From contig NZ_JACIEP010000003.1 in the NCBI RefSeq assembly GCF_014196915.1, positions 186,001-250,000 of the forward strand: a stretch of DNA of 64,000 nucleotides, in the 5' to 3' direction. The notes under the pieces were generated by a model, which ran no database searches, was not told the DNA's origin, and worked only from the letters and a program-made list of their open reading frames with translations. The position numbers and the translations under genes were made by a program. Positions 37,534 to 46,842 of the stretch are shown in pieces. How positions within the stretch are numbered: position 1 is the stretch's first letter; the number at the start of each line of letters is the position of its first letter. Source of the stretch: Dysgonomonas hofstadii. GTDB lineage: Bacteria; Bacteroidota; Bacteroidia; Bacteroidales; Dysgonomonadaceae.

Positions 37534-40500
37534 CTATTTAATTTTAAATTTCATGACGGTATTCCGTTTATCTTCGTCTTCATCATAATCGTTCCAATTA
37601 CCGCTTCTGAGAGGGATTACTTTCTTGGTAACTTTCTCATTTTTGCGCCCCCAGTTTCTGTAGATCTCAATATATGCTTTCGCTTTAGTCGCTGTTTGCG
37701 TTCCGCTGTCGGCGTAATAGTCAAGTAATATGGAATATTCTCCCTGCGGTGCTTTTTCAAGGACATACATTTCAGGACCATAACCACTCGTTACGTCTTT
37801 GGTCAGCTGTCCTCCTATTTTAGTATTACTGTTTCCATAATAACACTTTTCTCCGGTAGGTTCTAATATGTGGAGATCTATATCTGTATTATCTATATTC
37901 CAGCTCACTATAACAACGATATCGGCTTCATCGATTTCTTCCAGGTTGTCGTTGGCCAGTATGTCCTTTACTACTTCATCTTTCATATAGGTCATAAACT
38001 CTTTTGTATGAGCGGTTATAGTGTATATAGCAGAATCGGATAATTGATTGAGATATTTATTAGCCTTTAGCGCGACGATCGTTTCTATATCTCCATAATC
38101 ACTGTCCCAGTCGCTTTGCAGGCAGATATAGTAATACACAAGAGCCATATCTATATATCCGGCATTGGCTAAGGCCTCGGCGGCTGTCATATAAGCCAGC
38201 GCTTCGCCTTCGCGCCAGTCTATTATACGTCTCATCATGTAGTAAGCATGATCACCCATATCCCAGTCTATAGCAGTCATTGCCACATCGCGTATTGCTT
38301 TTACATCGGCAGCATTCCGTTCTACCACCGAGCTTAAGAGTTTCAATGCATTGGGCTTTCCATAAGAAGAACTTCTCTTTTTTGCCAGTTTAAACAGGTT
38401 ATCGAAACGTAGGTCATCATCAGCCAGCATTTCTATTTCTTCATCGGTTTGCTGTTCTGCTAGTTGTACACCAAAACGTCTCTCCTTCAGTTTTATCGAA
38501 AATATTTCTTCGGGCAGTCCCTCTATATATTTATCGAATTCGTCAGTCATATCCAGTCGTGCATCACTATCATCAGACAAATGTTTCAGCCATCTCTGAA
38601 AATCAGATTTGCCATAACCTAATGCTAACGCTGAGCCCGATTCTTCTATGGCCTTCACAATCGAATTAACAGTATTGTCTTCCACAAAGCTTTCGGCATC
38701 ACTATCGTCAATTCCCCATCTGTCGTAATCCCGTTCGCTTTCCAACATGAGGAAAGATGTGTATTGTCCCGGTACTTTGTAATACGTGGAATAGTTAATT
38801 GCCGCATCTTCTGAGTGGAACCCGTAACTCTCTAGATAAGAGGATGCTATTTGTCCGTAAATTCGTGAAACTAATGCGGATTTGATTATTTCTTTTGCGG
38901 TATAAGTGATAGTTCGTCTTTCTGAACCATTGTTTACATCTATATGGATATTGCCCGAAGGTATGTCACGGCCTGAAAATATTAGTTTCTGACCGTTGTA
39001 CAATTGAGTAGGTTGTCCCGAGATCAGAAAATCTTCAACGCCGTCTACTGTAATATTTTCAATATTCCAGGGTTTGTATCTGAAAGATCTGGCTGTTAAT
39101 GTGGCTTCTTCTTCCCCTGTAACAGTAAAAGCAAATCCTCCCGATATTTTGCTGAGATAGTTCAACATACTTGAATTTGTTCCCGAAAGTCCTGTTTTAT
39201 ATGTATGTATCTGATCTCCGGGATGAAGCAGGTTCTTAAATGTATGCATATTGGTTTCGCCCCAGTTATAGTCAGCATCACTCATCAGAAAGATATGTTT
39301 GGGTGTATTCTTGCCTTCCTTAATCCACGATGGATTGGATGCCTCTTTCAGTGCCGATGACAGATCGGTGGCTCCTTCGAGAGCAAGCGTATTGGCATAT
39401 TCCAGAAAACGGGACATATTATGGTAATTGTTTTTCTGGAAATGACGGCCATACCATTGCTGGTCTATATTGAATGTCAATACAGCAAAGCGCTTGATTA
39501 TATCTTTGTTTTTATCCAGTATTTCTTCAATCAGTTTTAACCACACATTAAATTTGTCCGGATTTGAACTGATCGATACATCCAGCAAGAAAACGGCGTC
39601 GGCAGGCAGGTTTTCCTGCAATGTTTCCGGCAATTCTACCCTGTAATTTGCAGCAAAGTACGGAATATCTATCTCCTCATCGTATCCGGTTTCCTGTACC
39701 AACATAACAGGTTCTACTTCGTCATATCTTACTATATATTCATTTTCCTTAGGATTGGTGAATGAATAGAAGTCTTTGCCGTTTTCCGATTTTACCGGCG
39801 TTACCTGTGGTGTAATACTTGCCTGTAGTAGTGGTGAATTGTGAATTACAATGTCCATTTTCAGTTCTGTTCCGGTTTTGGGCAATGACATTATATATTC
39901 CCTGAAGTCAAGGGCTTCGGTCATATTCAGGTCGTATCCGATCACAATACGGTGAAGTGTGTTATTTGACAAAGGATATACACGGCAACTAAACATATCG
40001 GCTCCACCCCACTCCATCAGTGCCGGGTCTATATTTGCCGAAACTGTTTGTTCGTATGCTTTTGCAGCTTTTTGCTTCGATACGATACGGGCTTCTTTCA
40101 CCCTGTTCCACTGGCGCCCCTCCTGATCCTTTATTCCCTGATAGGTAAGATTGAAATTATCAGACTCATATTTTTGGTATGGAATCTTTTTTGAAGTATT
40201 TTTATCATCATCATTTTCATTTATATATTCGGTTTCGCCGAAGGCAAAGAAATACGGGGTGGCATCAGTTGGAAGTTTTAGTTTAAAGGCACCTTCCAGC
40301 CCATTGCCTTTATCATTATAGAAAAAACAATCCATCAATACCCTCACTCTGAAACCATCTATTTGTACTGCCATTTGAGCCGCTTCCAGTGGAAGGAAAT
40401 CGTTTTCACCTACTTGTAAACGAATGGAATTATCTTTCATTCCTGACCGTTTCCATGTTGTTGATTTCTTTTTGCCCTCTTTTTCTTTCGCCGAAGAGGC

Positions 40501-40884
40501 GGAAATTCCCATGAGAGAGCCTGTCAATGATTGTTTTCTTTGTATGCCGTAGGCCACCACAACCACTTCTTCGAGAAGCTGGACGTCTTCTTCCATTTTT
40601 ACCTGATAACGCGACTGAGAGGTTATATCTATTTCCTGTTGCTTATAACCGATATATGCTACTACCAGTGTTTTGTGTTCGGAACTGATATTTAAGGAAA
40701 AATTTCCATCAAGGTCTGTAATAGTACCTGTAGTTGTTCCTTTGACCAGAATGCTGACACCTATAAGTGGTTCTTCTGTATTTTTATCTATGACCGTTCC
40801 GGTAATTGTTCTGTGATTTCCCTGTGCATTGGATGTCAGAAAGGTAATAATGAGTAAAAAGATAATGGTCAATGCCTTTTTCAT
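37534..40884 (-). CDS. SusC-like N-terminus fused to VIT, vWA and DUF2135 domains
   Basis: A 1116-residue exported protein. Residues 1-21 are a signal peptide. Residues 25-97 are a carboxypeptidase-regulatory-like beta domain (GVSILVKGTTTGTITDLDG). Residues 105-125 carry LEEVVVVAYG and QRKQSLTG, the TonB-box and plug start of SusC-type receptors. There is no plug or barrel after this. A VIT-type domain follows (about 160-325), then a vWA domain with complete MIDAS (D435-x-S-x-S439, T506, D536). A helical stretch leads to a C-terminal DUF2135-like domain (SWNIDNTDIDLHILEPTGE, GYGPEMYVLEKAPQGEY). It probably binds protein or metal at the cell surface. Confidence 0.8.
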   Translation of the reverse strand: MKKALTIIFLLIITFLTSNAQGNHRTITGTVIDKNTEEPLIGVSILVKGTTTGTITDLDGNFSLNISSEHKTLVVAYIGYKQQEIDITSQSRYQVKMEEDVQLLEEVVVVAYGIQRKQSLTGSLMGISASSAKEKEGKKKSTTWKRSGMKDNSIRLQVGENDFLPLEAAQMAVQIDGFRVRVLMDCFFYNDKGNGLEGAFKLKLPTDATPYFFAFGETEYINENDDDKNTSKKIPYQKYESDNFNLTYQGIKDQEGRQWNRVKEARIVSKQKAAKAYEQTVSANIDPALMEWGGADMFSCRVYPLSNNTLHRIVIGYDLNMTEALDFREYIMSLPKTGTELKMDIVIHNSPLLQASITPQVTPVKSENGKDFYSFTNPKENEYIVRYDEVEPVMLVQETGYDEEIDIPYFAANYRVELPETLQENLPADAVFLLDVSISSNPDKFNVWLKLIEEILDKNKDIIKRFAVLTFNIDQQWYGRHFQKNNYHNMSRFLEYANTLALEGATDLSSALKEASNPSWIKEGKNTPKHIFLMSDADYNWGETNMHTFKNLLHPGDQIHTYKTGLSGTNSSMLNYLSKISGGFAFTVTGEEEATLTARSFRYKPWNIENITVDGVEDFLISGQPTQLYNGQKLIFSGRDIPSGNIHIDVNNGSERRTITYTAKEIIKSALVSRIYGQIASSYLESYGFHSEDAAINYSTYYKVPGQYTSFLMLESERDYDRWGIDDSDAESFVEDNTVNSIVKAIEESGSALALGYGKSDFQRWLKHLSDDSDARLDMTDEFDKYIEGLPEEIFSIKLKERRFGVQLAEQQTDEEIEMLADDDLRFDNLFKLAKKRSSSYGKPNALKLLSSVVERNAADVKAIRDVAMTAIDWDMGDHAYYMMRRIIDWREGEALAYMTAAEALANAGYIDMALVYYYICLQSDWDSDYGDIETIVALKANKYLNQLSDSAIYTITAHTKEFMTYMKDEVVKDILANDNLEEIDEADIVVIVSWNIDNTDIDLHILEPTGEKCYYGNSNTKIGGQLTKDVTSGYGPEMYVLEKAPQGEYSILLDYYADSGTQTATKAKAYIEIYRNWGRKNEKVTKKVIPLRSGNWNDYDEDEDKRNTVMKFKIK

Positions 40885-40912
40885 AGTAATGCAAATTTTG
40901 TATAGATAAATG

Positions 40913-40920
40913 CAAATTTA
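40913..40920 (-). promoter_or_regulatory. -7 element of the vWA fusion gene
   Basis: On the minus strand this reads TAAATTTG, fitting TAnnTTTG, about 30 bp before the start codon. Confidence 0.4.
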
Positions 40921-41013
40921 AAAGAATTATCGGGTTATGGGAGAAATAAGATAAAAATAATGGATAAATAGTTGATAATACCAATCTGTAGTCGAATTAT
41001 GATTGTAATAAAT

Positions 41014-41494
41014 AATCGTTCAATTTTACTAACGCGCCAGCCGGCTTGTTCTCTCAACTTTTGTCTTGATACAAAAGTTACAAAAGATCAAGGCTGCATT
41101 CCTCACAGACCCACCATCTGCTCAGCGGCTAAACTAAATAAACTCGTCTGCGGCTCAGACAGTATTTAGTTTCACGCCGCTTTCGCAGGGTGAGTGCCCC
41201 TGCTGCGGACATGATGCCGGAGTCGCAATGCGCTGACAAGGGCTTTTTCTAGTCTGCCTTATCGTGCGTCAGCCAGCGCCATTAGCTGAGCGTACGGGGC
41301 ACCCGTCGGAAGAAGATGGCGTAAAACGGGGTGCTGTTTGAGCCACAGGCGAGTTCAGCCTGTTTAGCCATCGGAGCCCGTAACGGGTCGTACGGCTAAG
41401 CTGGGCGCAAAAGCGTTTTTGGTTCCTTTTGCGGCTTTGGGCAAAAGGAACACAAGCAATCTTCGATTGCGCGTAGTAAAAAAATAGAACGATT
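41014..41494. repeat. GC-rich structured element with terminal inverted repeats
   Basis: The ends are inverted copies: AATCGTTCAATTTTACTAA...GCGC at 41014-41037 and its near complement GCGC...AGAACGATT at 41469-41494. Looser similarity (AATCnGTAGT) continues outward. Inside, base composition jumps to GC-rich, unlike the flanks. Many stems can form: AAACTAAATA/TATTTAGTTT enclosing GTCTG/CAGAC, GTTCCTTTTGC/GCAAAAGGAAC, CCCGT/ACGGG within TTAGCC/GGCTAA, and CTTGAT/ATCAAG. There is no transposase. It looks like a non-autonomous mobile repeat or a structured RNA. Confidence 0.65.
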
Positions 41495-41640
41495 AAATCT
41501 AACTACTGATTCGCATTAATAAATTAATTTCTCAATTATTTATCTATAGACATGAATGGATAGTCTTTAGTGAGGTGTTAGGAAGTGATCTTTGAAATGT
41601 GGAAAAACTTGTAATATTTGTCAGGTTTTAGTTAAAATAA

Positions 41641-41684
41641 AAAAGTTACACTTGCAGAAAAATTACTGCAAAAGTGTAACTTTT
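41641..41684 (-). terminator. Terminator of the hydrolase operon
   Basis: AAAAGTTACACTT-GCAG (41641-41657) pairs with CTGC-AA-AAGTGTAACTTTT (41666-41684), a 17-bp stem with a 2-nt bulge. Read on the minus strand it is followed by a T-rich tail. Confidence 0.75.
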
Positions 41685-41717
41685 GTCACCTTTTAATAAT
41701 TTATTGCTGAATATCAA

Positions 41718-42680
41718 TTATTTATCTAAAGTAAAATCGGATATATATTTTACTAATTGGTTGTTGATTAGGACAGTACTATCGGTATACGTATACAATT
41801 GTGATTGCAGGTCTTTTTGTTCGCAATCTTTCAGAACGTGGTTCATCTTCTCGATAATAACCTCTTTCGCTTTTGGATTAGCTTTTGTCAGCAATTCGGC
41901 ATGTTCTACAGGAACCTGCACATCCATAGCCCCTTGGATGATCAATATGGGGATTGTAAGCTTGCTGATTTCTGTTTGCGGGTTATATTTAAACCATGAG
42001 ATCATATATGGCTGTACACTGGGACGAAATAATGAATTAAGAGCTGCTGGAACATTATCTATCGTCTCGCCTTTTTCAATCCTGTCGATATATGAAAACA
42101 TCGTCTCTTTTATCGCGGGCTGGTCTTTTAAGCGGTCTTCCAGTTGTTCTTTGAGTATATCGGCGGCTTTGATACCGGATCCGGCAATAGAAACATACTT
42201 ATTAACTTTAGGATTGTCCTGTGCGGCTACCATTCCTATTAATGAGCCTTCGCTGTGCCCTGCAATGATGATTTCAGAAAAACGCCCGTCTTTTGATAAA
42301 ATATCAATCCAGCCACGCACATCGTCTATATAATCTTCGAAACGCAGATCAGATTCTTTTTTCATTGCGTCCTGACTTTCACCTATTCCTCGTTTATCGA
42401 AGCTAAGCGATGCTATATTATAGTAAAACAGTCCATCGGATAACATCTTCAACGAATTATTTTTCATCTGCGGATTATTTCCATCCCTGTCTGTGGGGCC
42501 AGACCCTGCAATGATTAATACGATTGGGATTGGCTTACTATTTGAGAAAGGAATTTTTAAAGTACCGTGAATATCTCCTGACGATGTTTTTAGAACAACG
42601 GGTTCTTCTGAAATAATAAATTGAGCGAAAATCGATGCCGATAGAAACAGACAAATGATTATGGATGCTATCTTTTTCAT
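41718..42680 (-). CDS. Exported alpha/beta hydrolase
   Basis: A 320-residue protein with a signal peptide (SASIFAQ). The hydrolase fold shows an oxyanion strand VLIIAGSGPTDRDGNN, the nucleophile elbow GHSEGSLIG (Ser about 146), an acid strand PILIIQGAMDVQVPVEHAELL and the catalytic His in KMNHVLKD. It resembles periplasmic esterases/peptidases of the DUF1749/dienelactone type; substrate unknown. It follows the YIP1 gene by 4 bp and is the last of three genes. Confidence 0.85.
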   Translation of the reverse strand: MKKIASIIICLFLSASIFAQFIISEEPVVLKTSSGDIHGTLKIPFSNSKPIPIVLIIAGSGPTDRDGNNPQMKNNSLKMLSDGLFYYNIASLSFDKRGIGESQDAMKKESDLRFEDYIDDVRGWIDILSKDGRFSEIIIAGHSEGSLIGMVAAQDNPKVNKYVSIAGSGIKAADILKEQLEDRLKDQPAIKETMFSYIDRIEKGETIDNVPAALNSLFRPSVQPYMISWFKYNPQTEISKLTIPILIIQGAMDVQVPVEHAELLTKANPKAKEVIIEKMNHVLKDCEQKDLQSQLYTYTDSTVLINNQLVKYISDFTLDK

Positions 42681-42684
42681 TGGT

Positions 42685-43305
42685 TTATTTTATTAGTGGT
42701 ACAATCAGATAAATAGCTATTTTAGAAATAATTTCACTTACGAACAGGGCTAACCCGAAAGAAATCCAGGCAACTGCTCCTTTTAGGTTTGCCGATACAG
42801 AGTAAGCATTGTATTTTAAGATAACCGACCAGATAGTAAATACCATAAATATGATTGTACCAACAGTTAACGGTATTATATTTTCTTTGAGGTTTTCCAT
42901 TATTGCAGCCATTGTCATAGTATTCATGTCTCCCATAGAAAAGTGGAGAAAAGGCATAAAACCGGCCAATGCTGCAAATATGAGGGGGATCTGAGAAAGA
43001 GCCATTGTTCCGGCAATATCAATCAGGCGTGTTTCTGATTTTGATGCTATGCGTGCTGTAATATAAAATACAATGGTAAGGATAAACCAGGTGGACAACT
43101 GGTAAAATGCATGGATTATATAAGGAGTCGACGCTTCTGGGTTTCCGAGATGGATGTCAATTATACCATCAAAATGGATATTGCTCAAATAACCCGCAAC
43201 TGACAATATAGCAAGAACAATGATGCCAGATACTAAAGCCTTACTTCCTGCAATATAGGTAAATGGTCTGAATAACCATGTTACGAGAGTTGATTTATTT
43301 TTCAT
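42685..43305 (-). CDS. YIP1-family membrane protein
   Basis: A 206-residue integral membrane protein with five hydrophobic helices and the YIP1 layout: RPFTYIAGSKAL at the start, a central AGTMALSQIPLIFAALAGF, and a late KYNAYSVSANLKGAVAW segment. Bacterial members are uncharacterised. The gene overlaps the upstream DUF2089 regulator by 11 bp and precedes the hydrolase by 4 bp, so the three are one translationally coupled operon. Confidence 0.7.
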   Translation of the reverse strand: MKNKSTLVTWLFRPFTYIAGSKALVSGIIVLAILSVAGYLSNIHFDGIIDIHLGNPEASTPYIIHAFYQLSTWFILTIVFYITARIASKSETRLIDIAGTMALSQIPLIFAALAGFMPFLHFSMGDMNTMTMAAIMENLKENIIPLTVGTIIFMVFTIWSVILKYNAYSVSANLKGAVAWISFGLALFVSEIISKIAIYLIVPLIK

Positions 43306-43558
43306 AGCTATTAAGTTTTTTAATTATATCATCTAATAAATTACGTACAGTAGGATAGCTTAAGCCCAGTTGCTTTGCCATATCTTTCAGGCTTCCGCTA
43401 CTCTTTACAAACTTGAGGATAAAGTCTTGTTCTTCAACAGACATTTGTGCCAATACAGGGAGATCATAGAGGCCATGGACTTCGGTGCCACAGTTCTCGC
43501 ATTTCAGGCTTTTTACTTTCAGTTGGTTTTGGCATGCCGGACAATTACATGGTAACAT
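43295..43558 (-). CDS. DUF2089 zinc-ribbon/HTH regulator
   Basis: An 87-residue protein. Two CxxC pairs (CNCPAC and CENC) form an N-terminal zinc ribbon, and the C-terminal half is an HTH (SLKDMAKQLGLSYPTVRNLL). This is the DUF2089 layout, in which a small DNA-binding protein sits with membrane-protein genes. It leads the YIP1-hydrolase operon and probably regulates it. Confidence 0.82.
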   Translation of the reverse strand: MLPCNCPACQNQLKVKSLKCENCGTEVHGLYDLPVLAQMSVEEQDFILKFVKSSGSLKDMAKQLGLSYPTVRNLLDDIIKKLNSYEK

Positions 43559-43580
43559 AATATTATTCTTTAATTTTTTA

Positions 43581-43588
43581 CAAATATA
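43581..43588 (-). promoter_or_regulatory. -7 element of the DUF2089-YIP1-hydrolase operon
   Basis: The minus strand reads TATATTTG, fitting TAnnTTTG, 23 bp before the DUF2089 start codon. Confidence 0.5.
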
Positions 43589-43671
43589 AAAATAAAATTG
43601 AATAATATTAATAATAAAATAAATAATATTTAATCACAATTGAAAATAATTGAATATGTTGGATGAAAAAT

Positions 43672-43698
43672 GCCCTCTGGCATAAGATACCAAAGGGC
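43672..43698 (-). terminator. Terminator of the HPr-kinase-like gene
   Basis: GCCCTCTGG and CCAAAGGGC pair over 9 bp with one wobble. On the minus strand ATTTTT follows. Confidence 0.8.
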
Positions 43699-43726
43699 TT
43701 TATATTATGGTAAGTAAAGCTAATAC

Positions 43727-45460
43727 TTATTCGTTGATCAGATCAAATAGTTCTTCTGCTGCTTCGCGAGGTCCGTCTTTTGTTTTACCGTCAATAGCCA
43801 GAGAAGTATGCATTTCTCCTATTTCTACTCCTGCATCCTTCATCTCCTTGAAATATGAGCGTACCAGTTTTTCAGTAGCTTCGCGTTCCTGTACAGGACC
43901 GAAAGGGTTAGCGAAATAGGATTTCACCAAGCCTTTTTCTGTTGTAGTACCTTTTGCTTTGCGGGCGCCATCTTCAAAAACAGAGATAGCCTTATCCAGA
44001 TTGTCGTAGATCAGGATTTTCTTATCGGCTTCATTGTAATTGTTTGCATAGAGGAAATAGTCGATAGGATACCCCTTTGATATAACCTCGTATGTAGAGA
44101 TCGGAATAGTTACACGGGCATTTACCTGATCCATATTTGTGTATACACCCTTGTCAAGCTGTTCGAAGGCATAAGCCGGGTCCAGGTCGTCGACACGGAC
44201 AAAAGCCCCTATTTCTGTTCCGTATGCTTTGATTGTACCGTCTTCTTCTTTTTTCAGATAGCCCATATCGTCGAATATAACACGCATATGGCGAATATAC
44301 TTTTCATTAAGAGTACGGAATGCTTCAAGGCTTTCAGATTTACCGGCACCACTGTCCCCTACTATAATAATGTTAGATTCTTTGCCGTTGCGAAGAACAA
44401 TATTGACCATTGCTCCATGAATAGGTAAGCGCTTTTGTTCGATTTGCTTCACATTATGTAATGTAAGCAGCATTTTCTTCATATAGCCGAAATAGTCGAT
44501 ATCATCGCAATAATTTGCATAACCGATCAGTATATCATTCTTTTTGTCCTTATAATAGAATGTACGTTTTTCTTCGTAACCATCGGGATAACCGAACACG
44601 TATATCATGTCGGGTTTTTTCCCTATATATTCTGTTTCGGTAGCCATTTCAAACAGGTTTGAAACTCCTATTCCGTGTACCATAAAATCTTTATGGAAAT
44701 ATACGAAAGTAAGCATGTTACCGACCTTGGCAGGGAAGACAAACCAGTCGTCTTCGTTAAGAACTACGTTCAGTAACGGATTTTGCTGGTGTTCCTGGAA
44801 TATACCATCGCGGGTATTACGTTTGGTATACGAAATATAAGGTGGTTGAAATACGACAGAGCTTATAAATGGTATAGAGGTTAGGCCTTTATATTCTATC
44901 GGACAGTTCCAGTTTACATCGTTAAGGGTAAGACCTGCGTTTGCCCCGGCTACCGACTGTCGATAGACACGGGATTCGCGCCCTACTACGGTTGCCTGTA
45001 TACGGCGACCGGTAGAAAGGATAAGTTCGTTGAACATATCATTGGCCTGTATGAAGCGGACATTCTGAAGCCCGTCTCCTACCCTGTTGTTACGTACTAT
45101 TGTATAGCGTTCCAACCTTTTCCAGTAGGCAAAGAGTACTTCTGTTACTTCGATGAAAAGATCCTTGTCTTCGAAGAATTTGGAATACTTATTATCAACA
45201 GCTACAACTTCCTCTATATTGAATACTGTCAGCAGTTTAAATACTTCGATCAAGGAATCTACAAGTTCATCTTCGCTACCAAAGTGATCGATATAGTAGT
45301 CGTAAATGACAACTTCTTCTTTTTTCAGTACTGTCTTTATAAAAGATTCTACCACACGCCTAAATCCGAAGCTATTAAGAAGTTTTTGCTTGGTATCGCA
45401 GTATTTTAGTGTGAAGTTGATCATTGCTCTTCCTCTCGAAAGGGTAAATTCATGTAGCAT
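43727..45460 (-). CDS. P-loop protein with HPr-kinase/PEPCK-like domain
   Basis: A 577-residue cytoplasmic protein. The first 340 residues match no family I know. The C-terminal part has IHGAMVNIVL (347-356), the Walker A GDSGAGKSES (368-377) and FDDMGYLK (396-403). This order of HG, GxSGxGKSE and DD is the signature of the HPr kinase/phosphorylase catalytic domain, whose fold is shared with PEP carboxykinase. True HPrK is about 310 residues and has a different N-domain. It is divergent from class I fructose-bisphosphate aldolase. Kinase activity is plausible; the target is unknown. Confidence 0.65.
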   Translation of the reverse strand: MLHEFTLSRGRAMINFTLKYCDTKQKLLNSFGFRRVVESFIKTVLKKEEVVIYDYYIDHFGSEDELVDSLIEVFKLLTVFNIEEVVAVDNKYSKFFEDKDLFIEVTEVLFAYWKRLERYTIVRNNRVGDGLQNVRFIQANDMFNELILSTGRRIQATVVGRESRVYRQSVAGANAGLTLNDVNWNCPIEYKGLTSIPFISSVVFQPPYISYTKRNTRDGIFQEHQQNPLLNVVLNEDDWFVFPAKVGNMLTFVYFHKDFMVHGIGVSNLFEMATETEYIGKKPDMIYVFGYPDGYEEKRTFYYKDKKNDILIGYANYCDDIDYFGYMKKMLLTLHNVKQIEQKRLPIHGAMVNIVLRNGKESNIIIVGDSGAGKSESLEAFRTLNEKYIRHMRVIFDDMGYLKKEEDGTIKAYGTEIGAFVRVDDLDPAYAFEQLDKGVYTNMDQVNARVTIPISTYEVISKGYPIDYFLYANNYNEADKKILIYDNLDKAISVFEDGARKAKGTTTEKGLVKSYFANPFGPVQEREATEKLVRSYFKEMKDAGVEIGEMHTSLAIDGKTKDGPREAAEELFDLINE

Positions 45461-45518
45461 AATGTTCTATATATTGTTAAATTAATACAAAAGAGTTACT
45501 TCTTTTTGACAAACCAAG

Positions 45519-45526
45519 CAAAGATA
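45519..45526 (-). promoter_or_regulatory. -7 element of the HPr-kinase-like gene
   Basis: The minus strand reads TATCTTTG, fitting TAnnTTTG, about 60 bp before the start codon. Confidence 0.4.
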
Positions 45527-45713
45527 ACCAAATAAATTAACTTTTCAGTTATTTTGACACATTATAAATAAGGGCACTTTGTTAAATTATCTTTTACCTG
45601 AAGATTAATTAATATATTTTCAAAACTAAAGATAGACATGTTTTGTTTTAGTATGTAACAATAATTATATAAGAAATAAATCAAATTAAACTTATATATA
45701 AAATTTTAACATT

Positions 45714-46772
45714 ATGGCAAATTCTAAGATTATTTCTATTCTGGGAGATCAGGCTGATTACCTGTTGGGACATGTGAGCAAAACGATAGATAAATCATTG
45801 ATTCATGCACCGGAGCCGAATATTATCGATAATGTTTGGATAGACTCAGATAGAAATATACCGACATTAAACAATCTGCAAAGGCTTTTAGGGCATGGAC
45901 GTCTGGCTAATACAGGTTATTTGTCCATCCTGCCTGTAGATCAGGATATAGAGCATTCCGCAGGAGCATCTTTTGCTCCTAATCCGATATATTTTGACTC
46001 AGAGAATATAGTGAAATTAGCCGTTGAAGCAGGTTGTAGTGCAGTTGCATCTACCTATGGCGTATTAGGGTCCGTAGCACGTAAGTATGCACATAAAATA
46101 CCGTTCGTAGTAAAGATTAATCATAATGAGTTATTAACTTACCCTACTGCTTATGACCAGGTATTATTTGGTACAATAAAAGAGGCGTGGAATATGGGTG
46201 CTGCTGCTGTGGGGGCAACTATTTATTTCGGATCTGAACAAAGCCGCCGCCAGATTGTTGATATAGCCAAAGCATTTGAGTATGCTCACGAACTGGGAAT
46301 GGCTACTATCCTGTGGTGTTATCTAAGGAACAGCGATTTCAAAAAGGATGGGACGGATTATCATACAGCTGCCGATCTTACCAGTCAGGCTAATCATATT
46401 GGGGTAACAATTAAAGCTGATATTGTTAAACAAAAGCTTCCAACAAATAATGGAGGTTTCAAAGCTATCAATTTCAGCAAATGGGATGAGCGCATGTATA
46501 CCGAACTTTCATCAGATCATCCTATTGATCTATGCCGTTATCAGGTAGCGAATGGCTATATGGGTCGTGTAGGGCTTATCAATTCCGGGGGTGAATCGCA
46601 TGGTGCTTCCGATCTGAAAGATGCTGTATACACTGCTGTTGTAAATAAGCGTGCCGGAGGTATGGGCTTGATTTGTGGACGTAAGGCATTCCAACGCCCC
46701 ATGAAAGAAGGGGTAGAACTCATACATGCAATACAAGATGTATATTTAGACAAAGATATTAAGTTAGCGTGA
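45714..46772 (+). CDS. fbaB: Fructose-bisphosphate aldolase class I
   Basis: Schiff-base aldolase of 352 residues, of the archaeal/E. coli FbaB type, that splits fructose-1,6-bisphosphate. [22 protein letters not shown] (about 63-84), [12 protein letters not shown], and a [19 protein letters not shown] stretch give the TIM-barrel phosphate and substrate sites; the [15 protein letters not shown] loop binds phosphate near the C-terminus. The metal-dependent class II enzyme is a separate family, ruled out by these motifs. A terminator follows at 46813. Confidence 0.92.
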   Translation: MANSKIISILGDQADYLLGHVSKTIDKSLIHAPEPNIIDNVWIDSDRNIPTLNNLQRLLGHGRLANTGYLSILPVDQDIEHSAGASFAPNPIYFDSENIVKLAVEAGCSAVASTYGVLGSVARKYAHKIPFVVKINHNELLTYPTAYDQVLFGTIKEAWNMGAAAVGATIYFGSEQSRRQIVDIAKAFEYAHELGMATILWCYLRNSDFKKDGTDYHTAADLTSQANHIGVTIKADIVKQKLPTNNGGFKAINFSKWDERMYTELSSDHPIDLCRYQVANGYMGRVGLINSGGESHGASDLKDAVYTAVVNKRAGGMGLICGRKAFQRPMKEGVELIHAIQDVYLDKDIKLA

Positions 46773-46812
46773 GCTAAGTCTAGTGTTTTTTATTATAGTT
46801 GCTGGAGAATGT

Positions 46813-46838
46813 CCCTGTGCTTTTGTACAGGGCTTCTT
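46813..46838 (+). terminator. Terminator of fbaB
   Basis: CCCTGTGC and GTACAGGG form an 8-bp stem with a TTTT loop. CTTCTTTTT follows. Confidence 0.8.
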
Positions 46839-46842
46839 TTTA

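Larger units (their letters stand above)
40885..41717. other. 833-bp spacer with structured GC-rich island
   Basis: Between the vWA gene and the hydrolase operon. It contains the promoter box of the vWA gene (40913-40920), the inverted-repeat-bounded island at 41014-41494 and the hydrolase terminator. Short open frames inside the island show no family match, and I do not accept them as genes. Confidence 0.65.

Noticed and set aside
40972-41169. Open frame of 65 codons inside the GC-rich island
   Set aside because: It crosses the terminal inverted repeat and a stem region, has no start context and no recognisable protein pattern.
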